NCBI GenBank assembly: GCA_023415335.1
Contig: JAEZLD010000024.1
Location: 1-5,844, forward strand
Length of the DNA: 5,844 bases
Direction: 5' to 3'
Origin: Bacillota bacterium
Lineage (GTDB): Bacteria; Bacillota; Clostridia; Clostridiales; Caloramatoraceae
Shown: positions 1 through 4,889 of the stretch, piece by piece
Position numbering within the stretch: the stretch's first letter is position 1
Layout: the number at the start of each line of letters is the position of its first letter
Position numbers and translations under genes: made by a program
The notes under the pieces: model-generated
Database searches by the model: none
The model's input: the letters and a program-made list of their open reading frames with translations, nothing else
Told to the model about the DNA's origin: nothing

Positions 1-578
1 CCGTTTTTAAAGAGCCCGTTTACATACTCAGCAGTCTTAAGCTTCTTATCCTGGGTATTATCAAGCTCTGGGTAGTTTTTACTGCATTCCAGGTATTCCT
101 TAAGCAGGGCAGCGGACAGCTTGTCAAGCTCAAGGGACTGCTTTCCTTTTACACGCTTTGAAACCGAGCCCTCAAGCTTCAAGTAATCATACCAGTGGCT
201 TCCCAGGTCGTGGTCTGGGAGGCTGCTATATTCACCCTTTACGACCTTAAGCTGATCTATTAGCCTGCTATGCTCCGGTCCCTTGTCCACTACTGTGTCA
301 TAAAACTCAGTAAGCATGGTATGGTTTCCCATAGCCTTTATATAATCATAGGAGAACAGTGGCAGGTCCTTCTGGTAAGGTGTCAGTATCAGGGTATCCA
401 TCTTCATTATGCCCAGTATGGCCCGCACGGATACCGTAGACAGGTTGCCCAGACCCTCTACAGCATATCTGTTAATATAAAAGCTCATGCCGCTGTCCTT
501 GAAATATGAGCTTCCACCAATATCTATTGGTATCATATTGAAATAATTTTTTATATTAGCTAATGCATCATTTAGCAT
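1..578 (-). CDS. Putative ferredoxin-dependent bilin reductase-like protein (3' end outside window)
   Basis: The first 192 codons are present; the gene runs off the left edge. The ATG at 578 has a strong AGGAGGTGT ribosome binding site about 4-12 nt upstream, lying in the last codons of the preceding gene, whose stop ends 1 nt before this start, so translation is probably coupled. No signal peptide or membrane segment is visible. Residues 36-95 resemble the core of ferredoxin-dependent bilin reductases (PcyA/HY2/PebA family): an Asn-Arg-Tyr at 36-38, Met-Asp-x-Leu at 60-63, then Pro67 followed by DLPLFSYD at 71-78. In PcyA the matching stretch is GLPLFGCD, ending in catalytic Asp105, so Asp78 is its likely counterpart. 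The position of PcyA His88 appears to be Ile64 here. The LP...YDYLKL stretch (120-135) and the helical 150-190 part also fit. If correct, it would reduce a linear tetrapyrrole with ferredoxin or flavodoxin electrons. The match rests on remembered motifs; the related RCC-reductase branch or an unknown fold remain possible. Family call moderate, coding status very sure. Confidence 0.5.
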   Translation of the reverse strand, partial: MLNDALANIKNYFNMIPIDIGGSSYFKDSGMSFYINRYAVEGLGNLSTVSVRAILGIMKMDTLILTPYQKDLPLFSYDYIKAMGNHTMLTEFYDTVVDKGPEHSRLIDQLKVVKGEYSSLPDHDLGSHWYDYLKLEGSVSKRVKGKQSLELDKLSAALLKEYLECSKNYPELDNTQDKKLKTAEYVNGLFKN

Positions 579-579
579 T

Positions 580-1215
580 TTACACCTCCTGAAGTTCAGG
601 ATTGCCAAGGCCTCCTTTGTGGAGTATCAGCACTCCGCCTAGAAGTGCGCCCTGGGAAACTATGTTTACGGCCTGTGCTATCCAGTGCATGGATGAGGAG
701 TCATCAAACTTTGCAGAAAGATAGCCCATTCCAAGCATGGCAATAAATGCAATGGCAAAGAGTATTCTTGCCGAGGTTTTCTTAAGCTTTCCGGCAAGTG
801 TGAAAAGCACCCACTGCATTCCTCCGCAGCCTATAACCTGCATAACAACGAACATGAGGCTGCTGGAGTATACAGGTATTGCTGCAACGGAGGCGGCTTT
901 GAAACCTCCAGAGTCCTTCTTTTTCCTTAGAAGATACATGAGTCCGAGAAATACCAGCAGGAACCCTGGGGCCTGCATTGGGAAAAAGGCTGTATCAAGG
1001 GCTTGAAAGTCACATATGCCTAAGGCGTAGAGTATCTTCCAGGCAGCTTTATAAATGCCGCTTATAAGCACCATTATAGACCCGGCGGCCATAAGGGCAA
1101 AGGCGCCTTTGACCATTTTATTATATAAATCACGCTGAAGAAGTACTGCGGCTATAAAAAATAAAACTACGGGTATGAAATCAACAATTGCCATAGTAAC
1201 CGTTATACCGTTCAT
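580..1215 (-). CDS. Polytopic membrane protein of unknown function
   Basis: A 211-residue hydrophobic protein that I do not recognise. The ATG at 1215 is preceded by GGGAGGC at 1221-1227, 5 nt away, which supports this start. Likely membrane helices lie near residues 6-27, 35-56, 77-96, 105-127, 130-143 (weak), 149-168 and 176-198, giving six or seven. A basic loop RKKK at 97-100 suggests that loop is cytoplasmic. The third helix region holds a Pro-Met-Gln-Ala-Pro stretch (79-83), and Gly129-Cys130-Gly131-Gly132 precedes a short segment. There are no obvious haem-binding His pairs, CXXC motifs or nucleotide-binding loops. It sits 13 nt after the DUF1295 gene and 1 nt before the bilin-reductase-like gene, and its last codons contain the next gene's ribosome binding site, so it is part of the operon. 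A membrane partner, carrier or sensor for the reductase cassette is conceivable, but nothing in the sequence proves a function. Confidence 0.85.
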   Translation of the reverse strand: MNGITVTMAIVDFIPVVLFFIAAVLLQRDLYNKMVKGAFALMAAGSIMVLISGIYKAAWKILYALGICDFQALDTAFFPMQAPGFLLVFLGLMYLLRKKKDSGGFKAASVAAIPVYSSSLMFVVMQVIGCGGMQWVLFTLAGKLKKTSARILFAIAFIAMLGMGYLSAKFDDSSSMHWIAQAVNIVSQGALLGGVLILHKGGLGNPELQEV

Positions 1216-1228
1216 GCACAGCCTCCCA

Positions 1229-2032
1229 TTACTTTATGATTTTTGAGTCTTTAAGGCTGTGTATTGGAACAAGTGGGAGTATAATGGGGGTGCTCTTTAC
1301 ATAAGACTGATATTCAGGGTCCTTTCCATAGCTGCCGTTCTGTCTAAGCTCAAGCCTCTTTGCGCCATTAAACATTATATATATTATTGCTATGTAGCCT
1401 ATTAATGAAATAATCCACTGTCCAGGGGTAGCCAGAATAGTTATTCCTGATACAAAGACGCCTGTCCAGAAAAGCAATTCCCCAAAATAGTTGGGACAGC
1501 GCACTATTTTATAAAGCCCTATGTCACAGAAGCGGGCTGGGTTTTTAGCCTTAGCTGCTGATTTCTGCTTGTCTGCAGCCGATTCTATTATTATGGCTAT
1601 AACCATTATAACAACACCTATCCAGGATAGTGTATCCTGTGACATGCCATTTGCCTGGCGGTAGTATACTGGTGCTACCTGGCACACATAAAGCAGTGAC
1701 ACGCATATCCATATGGTGGCTTTGACAAACACCGGCATAGGCTTTTCTTCTTTTGTAACAGCTGCCAGGGTGTTTCTGTATGAGGCACTCTTTAACTCAC
1801 GTATAACAAGGAAGCCACCAAGACGAATTCCGTATATTACAAAAAGTATGCACTGTATTGCTACAGCAATGCCGGATTCGCCCTTGAACATTAAAAGCAT
1901 TGCTATACCCTCACCGGCAACGGCAAAGCCATATCCGATTGAGAGGAAGTATACGAATTTATAGAATCCAACAGAGCAGAGTATTGCACTTACAAGTGGA
2001 AGTACCCACATAAGCTTTGGGAATGTAGACAT
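1229..2032 (-). CDS. DUF1295 / steroid 5-alpha-reductase-like membrane protein
   Basis: A 267-residue integral membrane protein with the hallmarks of the DUF1295 family, which belongs with steroid 5-alpha-reductases, sterol reductases and isoprenylcysteine methyltransferases. Hydrophobic segments lie near residues 8-30, 31-50, 54-78, 103-123, 135-150, 183-202 and 205-223. The diagnostic block runs from Glu150 through Ala153-Asp154-x-Gln156-Lys157, then GLYKIVRCPNYFGE at 172-185, and a polar tail with paired tyrosines ending in STPIILPLVP (247-256). In this superfamily the C-terminal block binds NADPH or S-adenosylmethionine at the membrane face. The usual family motif is RHPNYFGE; here His is replaced by Cys179. 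The ATG at 2032 is preceded by TAAGGAGGG, where TAA is the stop of the SDR gene, giving tight coupling. The likely role is reduction (less likely methylation) of a hydrophobic substrate, in concert with the neighbouring SDR. Family membership is secure; the reaction is unknown. Confidence 0.88.
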   Translation of the reverse strand: MSTFPKLMWVLPLVSAILCSVGFYKFVYFLSIGYGFAVAGEGIAMLLMFKGESGIAVAIQCILFVIYGIRLGGFLVIRELKSASYRNTLAAVTKEEKPMPVFVKATIWICVSLLYVCQVAPVYYRQANGMSQDTLSWIGVVIMVIAIIIESAADKQKSAAKAKNPARFCDIGLYKIVRCPNYFGELLFWTGVFVSGITILATPGQWIISLIGYIAIIYIMFNGAKRLELRQNGSYGKDPEYQSYVKSTPIILPLVPIHSLKDSKIIK

Positions 2033-2044
2033 TATAAACCCTCC

Positions 2045-2890
2045 TTAATAGCAGTTTTTGATGTAGTCCTTAAAGCTAAGCTTGCCATACCTGGTGTCAC
2101 CAACCATTTCGTTGGACAGTGTCCACTTGGAGAACTTGATTATAGCTTCCTTTCCATTCTTCTTACGCTTAGCCATGAATGCCAGCAGGGAGAACAGCCA
2201 TACAGGGGCCCTCTTAATAACAACAGGTTTGCCTGCAGCCTCAAAGAACATGGTTGCAATCTCCTCATAGGAATAGGTCTCTGTTCCGCCTACATCGTAG
2301 GTCTTATTGTCATCCAGCAGGTGGAGGAGTATAAAGTCAGCCAGATCAGTTGTATCTATTACATTGGCATGTACAGGCTTCTTTCCAAGTAAGGTAACCT
2401 CACCTTTTTCAATCATTGGCATGAAAACCTTTGCTATATCATAGAAATATCCCGTAGGCCGGTAAATTACATATGTTAAGCCTGATTTCTTAAGCTCCTG
2501 CTCCATAAGGTACTTGGCATGAAGCATAGGGACTGATGGGTCTCCATCACACTTGAGCACCGACACATATCCGAAGTTCTTAACCTTTGCTCTTTTAGCC
2601 TCATTCAGCAGGTTCAGGTTTCCATGATAGTCAATATCGTAATTAGTAACGGTGCCGGAAGCCTTTGTAAGACCTACTGTGGTAATTACGGCATCCATGC
2701 CTTCGCACAGGCCATTAAGGGTTTCTGGCTTGGTTAAATCCACAACCTTAGCAGTATAGCTTTCCTTAGGAAGGCCTTCTATTTCGTGGATAACCATATC
2801 CACTGCCACAACCTCATGACCGTCCCTTACTGCTGAGCGCAGTATGTCGCTCCCAAGCTTTCCAAAAGCTCCTGCAATCAATAGCTTCAC
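2045..2890 (-). CDS. Atypical NAD(P)-dependent SDR, possibly 8-vinyl-reductase-like
   Basis: A 281-residue cytoplasmic oxidoreductase and the first gene of the four-gene operon. It starts with GTG at 2890, with AAAGGAG at 2900-2906 and 9 nt spacing. The N-terminus is a Rossmann fold: beta strand KLLIAG, then glycine motif GAFGKLG (7-13), acidic Asp31 after the second strand, and the Asp51-Leu52 cofactor contact usual in extended/atypical SDRs. TTVGLTK at 70-76 marks the fourth strand. The canonical Tyr-x-x-x-Lys is incomplete: Lys126 is present in HAKYLMEQEL, but the residue four before it is Met122. IYRPTGYFYDIAKVF (142-156) plus VIDTTDLADFI (177-187) recall the atypical SDR group that includes divinyl chlorophyllide 8-vinyl reductase (BciA/DVR) and NmrA-like proteins. 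Residues 228-242 form a hydrophobic stretch that may touch the membrane. Its immediate partner is the DUF1295 membrane protein. The substrate cannot be deduced; other atypical SDRs (quinone or sugar modifying, redox sensors) are alternatives. Confidence 0.88.
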   Translation of the reverse strand: MKLLIAGAFGKLGSDILRSAVRDGHEVVAVDMVIHEIEGLPKESYTAKVVDLTKPETLNGLCEGMDAVITTVGLTKASGTVTNYDIDYHGNLNLLNEAKRAKVKNFGYVSVLKCDGDPSVPMLHAKYLMEQELKKSGLTYVIYRPTGYFYDIAKVFMPMIEKGEVTLLGKKPVHANVIDTTDLADFILLHLLDDNKTYDVGGTETYSYEEIATMFFEAAGKPVVIKRAPVWLFSLLAFMAKRKKNGKEAIIKFSKWTLSNEMVGDTRYGKLSFKDYIKNCY

Positions 2891-2913
2891 AAAAATCCAC
2901 TCCTTTAAATTTT

Positions 2914-2942
2914 ATTGTAATAATGCCTCTCACCTTGAGCAA
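2914..2942 (-). promoter_or_regulatory. Weak candidate promoter of the SDR operon
   Basis: On the minus strand a TACAAT -10 box (2914-2919) lies 17 nt after TTGCTC (2937-2942), which matches only the TTG of a -35 box. The start point would fall about 15 nt before the GTG start of the SDR gene, close to its ribosome binding site, which would leave a very short leader. The operon could instead be transcribed from farther upstream, including by read-through from the TetR operon. Tentative. Confidence 0.25.
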
Positions 2943-2948
2943 AGCAAA

Positions 2949-2976
2949 AACATGATATAAAAATATCCTTCATGTT
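2949..2976. repeat. AT-rich inverted repeat upstream of the SDR operon
   Basis: AACATG at 2949-2954 is mirrored by CATGTT at 2971-2976, and inside them GATAT (2954-2958) is mirrored by ATATC (2963-2967) around an AAAA centre. The outer arms are offset by 4 nt. The position, 60-85 nt upstream of the SDR start, suits an operator or a small hairpin. The AACATG/CATGTT arms share a core with the TetR-promoter palindrome at 4670-4681, but the spacing differs greatly. Confidence 0.4.
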
Positions 2977-3027
2977 ATCATCGTAGGGGGGGATTCTATG
3001 CCCACCTGAGGTTTTGCTATACCATGG

Positions 3028-3070
3028 GTAGGCACGTGAAAACATCCTAAATGGATGTTTTCACACCTAC
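3028..3070. repeat. Long stem-loop in the intergenic region
   Basis: GTGAAAACATCC (3036-3047) and GGATGTTTTCAC (3053-3064) form a perfect 12-bp stem with a 5-nt loop. After an asymmetric interior loop (3033-3035 against 3065) a further 5 bp, GTAGG (3028-3032) with CCTAC (3066-3070), can form. No U-tract follows on either strand, so it is not a typical intrinsic terminator. It may be an RNA processing or stability hairpin for the upstream flavoprotein mRNA, or part of a structured leader for the SDR operon. Confidence 0.75.
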
Positions 3071-3116
3071 AATTTCCAGAAGGCAGTTTCATACATTATG
3101 CATGCTTTTAAAGTAT

Positions 3117-3134
3117 AAGTTTTTTAAAAAACTT
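3117..3134. repeat. 18-bp perfect palindrome AAGTTTTTTAAAAAACTT
   Basis: The sequence equals its own reverse complement over 18 bp. It lies 55 nt downstream of the stop codon of the flavoprotein gene. As RNA it could fold into a short AU hairpin, too weak to be a good terminator by itself; as DNA it could be a protein-binding site or simply an AT-rich bent stretch. Confidence 0.6.
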
Positions 3135-3188
3135 TGTTTCTCACCCTTGATTTAATTTTGTAGGTTTCCACTCGTAACAATTATGCTA

Positions 3189-4112
3189 TTAATACTTTTC
3201 TTTGGCTCTCTTGTCGTTTATAATCTTCATGTGTTCTTCAGTGATTAAGGTAACGTTGTTCTCCCTTGCCCAGGCTACGCAGCCCTTTAAGGCGGCAGGC
3301 AGGAATATGCGGGGAACCTTTACCATCATTGCACAGGCCTCATCGGTGAATTTTACCTTGTCATCTGCTCTGTTTGCTGCGTACTTTACGGACTCAATGC
3401 TGGTTTCACGTATTGGCAGAAGCTCTGGCCTTGCCTTGGGGAATCTGGTGTACCAGAAGTTTTTGCTGTCCCTGTAGCCATAGTCCACTGGAACCTTCGG
3501 AAAGTCCTTTGCTCTGACTCCGTTTACTATTGCATCATAGTATTTAGGCTTCATAAGTATCTTATCAATCCTGAGTATGAAGTGGGCTCCAAACTTAGAG
3601 GTAATCCCGTTAAAGTCATGATATGGCGGCTCGTAGCCGTTCAGCTCACCAGGTTTATCATCTTGAGCATTGTCAAGGTTTCTCATCCAGGTACATTCAA
3701 AGCTCTGGTAGGCCTCACTTACTACCTGAGGGAATTTTTCCTCAGGATGTTCCTCTGCCATAAGTCCATCCTCAAGGTGGTATATGCAGTCCTTCATCTT
3801 CTCCTCAGGCTTATCACCAGGGAAGCCTAGCTTAACTGCCTGCTTAAATAGCCTTTTGCCGTCAGGTATGAAGTTAAGTGTACATTTGCTGTTCCTTAGC
3901 AGGTTCTGGGAGGTGTTTGAGGAGTTACGGGCACAAAGAAGCATTGCATAGTAGTCCTTGCCGGCAATATAGTAGGGCTGAACCAGCGAGTAGGGCCCAA
4001 GGCTTGTGGTGCCGTCTTCTGTTAGTGTCCCTATAATTACCGTTGGCATTGGGAAGAAGGATGAGGTCTGATAGAAGTTGTCAACAATACGTAGGTCTTT
4101 AAAGCTGCTCAT
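3189..4112 (-). CDS. Flavin-reductase-like FMN-binding protein with PCP_red-like C-terminal domain
   Basis: A 307-residue soluble protein. The ATG at 4112 has AAAGGAG at 4121-4127, which overlaps the stop codon of the TetR gene (13-nt gap), so the two form an operon. Residues about 20-190 look like the flavin reductase/flavoredoxin split-barrel family that binds FMN: VIIGTLTEDGTTSLGPYSL at 25-43, the MLLCARNSSNTSQNLLRN stretch (57-74), then CTLNFIP (77-83). Residues about 254-300 form a separate small domain: FTDEACAMMVKVP, then a basic/aromatic helix, AWARENN and LITEEHM. That pattern matches PCP_red, the C-terminal domain of the light-independent protochlorophyllide reductase subunit BchB/ChlB, which also occurs on other proteins. 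Between them lies a linker rich in Tyr, Pro and Arg (190-240). The likely role is FMN-dependent electron transfer or reduction of a small molecule, induced when the TetR regulator binds a ligand. The flavin domain is well supported, the C-terminal domain fairly well, the substrate not at all. Confidence 0.82.
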   Translation of the reverse strand: MSSFKDLRIVDNFYQTSSFFPMPTVIIGTLTEDGTTSLGPYSLVQPYYIAGKDYYAMLLCARNSSNTSQNLLRNSKCTLNFIPDGKRLFKQAVKLGFPGDKPEEKMKDCIYHLEDGLMAEEHPEEKFPQVVSEAYQSFECTWMRNLDNAQDDKPGELNGYEPPYHDFNGITSKFGAHFILRIDKILMKPKYYDAIVNGVRAKDFPKVPVDYGYRDSKNFWYTRFPKARPELLPIRETSIESVKYAANRADDKVKFTDEACAMMVKVPRIFLPAALKGCVAWARENNVTLITEEHMKIINDKRAKEKY

Positions 4113-4125
4113 AAATAAGACTCCT

Positions 4126-4650
4126 TTACATTAATTTAATGAAAATGCTTTTTACAAAGCTGAAATCGCTGTTTCTTACTGCGCCGTTAAGCAGGCACTC
4201 TGATAAGAACATAAGCATATCCTCCTGCTGGGGATTATTAAATCTTGTATAAAGGGTATCTAGTATATTACTTATTTGGGAGCATAGAAGGTTATGCCTG
4301 TCACTATATGTATATTCTGAAGCTACAGGGATACCTGTTTCATGGAAAATGTGGCTGTAGAGCTTAAGAAATGCCTGTATCTCTCTGTAGATGATTTCAA
4401 TTCCACATATGATGCTTTCAGCCTTGCTACAGCCAGCCTTTATGTTTTCCATGGAAACCATCCAGTCCTGAAGTATAACAGATGCCATTAGCATCTCCTT
4501 ATTAGGATAATAATTATAAATGGTGCCTATAGAGATGCCGCATCCTCCCGCCACACTTCGGATAGTCATTCCCCTGGGCCCCTGTTCCATAAGCTGGTGC
4601 CTTGCCTCCTGTAGAATGGAGCTTTCAGCATCCTCTATTATCTTTGGCAA
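4126..4650 (-). CDS. TetR/AcrR-family transcriptional regulator
   Basis: A one-domain repressor of about 174 residues when started at the TTG at 4650. I prefer this start because AAAGGA (4661-4666) lies 10 nt before it, and because the frame's farther TTG at 4698 lies upstream of the predicted transcription start and has no ribosome binding site. A GTG at 4659 is a less well spaced alternative. The DNA-binding helix-turn-helix is at residues 29-53: MTIRSVAGGCGISIGTIYNYYPNKE has the TetR order of TIR.VA, GIS.GTIYNY and N/SK. The C-terminal two-thirds is helical and rich in hydrophobic and Cys residues, as expected for the ligand-binding and dimerisation domain, which is not conserved enough to name a ligand. 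It heads the operon with the flavoprotein gene 13 nt downstream, and a palindrome sits on its promoter, so it most likely represses itself and that gene, and possibly the SDR operon. Family very sure, ligand unknown. Confidence 0.92.
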   Translation of the reverse strand: MPKIIEDAESSILQEARHQLMEQGPRGMTIRSVAGGCGISIGTIYNYYPNKEMLMASVILQDWMVSMENIKAGCSKAESIICGIEIIYREIQAFLKLYSHIFHETGIPVASEYTYSDRHNLLCSQISNILDTLYTRFNNPQQEDMLMFLSECLLNGAVRNSDFSFVKSIFIKLM

Positions 4651-4660
4651 TAGCCTCACA

Positions 4661-4666
4661 TCCTTT
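4661..4666 (-). promoter_or_regulatory. Ribosome binding site deciding the TTG start of the TetR gene
   Basis: AAAGGA on the minus strand, 10 nt before the TTG at 4650; a GAGG at 4654-4657 is an additional but very close match. No comparable site precedes the upstream in-frame TTG at 4698. Confidence 0.6.
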
Positions 4667-4669
4667 TTA

Positions 4670-4681
4670 TGAACATGTTCA
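4670..4681. promoter_or_regulatory. Candidate TetR operator: 12-bp palindrome TGAACATGTTCA
   Basis: A perfect palindrome without a spacer. It lies 5 nt after the -10 box of the TetR promoter and covers the expected transcription start, a position where a bound dimer would block RNA polymerase. TetR-family regulators commonly bind palindromes in their own promoters. No second perfect copy was seen in the window. Confidence 0.6.
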
Positions 4682-4686
4682 ATTAA

Positions 4687-4715
4687 AGCATATTCCAAAT
4701 ATTATACTATGTCAA
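4687..4715 (-). promoter_or_regulatory. Sigma-A-type promoter of the TetR-flavoprotein operon
   Basis: On the minus strand a consensus TTGACA -35 box (4710-4715) is followed after exactly 17 nt by TATGCT (4687-4692), which matches four of six -10 positions. Transcription would begin near 4680, inside the palindrome at 4670-4681, and about 30 nt before the TTG start codon. A TATAAT hexamer at 4701-4706 lies between the two boxes but has no properly spaced -35 box. Confidence 0.65.
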
Positions 4716-4875
4716 GTATTTAACAAAGAAAAAACATAAGGCAGGGTAAAAAAACTATACTGGAACAATTAAAGAAGGGTAGGAGGTAAGCAAGTACAGC
4801 CTGCAAAGGAAAAGAATATATTTGTATAGGAAAATACTTTACTTAAGAAGGAAAATAAATTCGTAAGGAATTAAT

Positions 4876-4883
4876 GTGAGGGG
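4876..4883 (+). promoter_or_regulatory. Ribosome binding site of the amidase gene
   Basis: TGAGGGGT lies 6 nt before the ATG at 4890. The rest of 4716-4875 is A-rich and purine-rich and has no plus-strand promoter that I would call; a TATACT at 4756-4761 resembles a -10 box but lacks a -35 partner. Confidence 0.6.
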
Positions 4884-4889
4884 TATAAT

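Larger units (their letters stand above)
2891..3188. other. Intergenic region with several inverted repeats
   Basis: No credible protein-coding gene or RNA gene of a known class is seen here. The stretch separates the end of the flavoprotein gene from the start of the SDR operon, both on the minus strand. It holds an AT-rich inverted repeat at 2949-2976, a run of seven G at 2986-2992, a 12-bp perfect stem-loop at 3036-3064 that can extend to 3028-3070, and an 18-bp palindrome at 3117-3134. No stem is followed by a clear U-tract on either strand, so there is no convincing intrinsic terminator, and read-through from the upstream operon is possible. Confidence 0.7.

Noticed and set aside
270..509. 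Plus-strand open frame opposite the bilin-reductase-like gene
   Set aside because: It has no ribosome binding site and no recognisable protein features, and lies wholly inside a well-supported gene on the other strand. The other antisense frames over the minus-strand genes and the amidase were rejected for the same reasons.
3028..3070. Intrinsic terminator of the flavoprotein operon
   Set aside because: The stem is strong, but no U-tract follows on either strand, so it is only listed as a stem-loop.
4651..4698. N-terminal extension of the TetR protein from the TTG at 4698
   Set aside because: There is no ribosome binding site, it lies upstream of the predicted transcription start, and the extra residues are not part of the TetR fold.
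4701..4706. TATAAT on the minus strand as the -10 box of the TetR promoter
   Set aside because: The perfect TTGACA is only 3 nt upstream of it, and no other -35 box lies 16-18 nt away. TATGCT at 4687-4692 has the right 17-nt spacing.
4781..4786. AGGAGG on the plus strand as the ribosome binding site of a small gene before the amidase
   Set aside because: No ATG, GTG or TTG follows at a usable distance.
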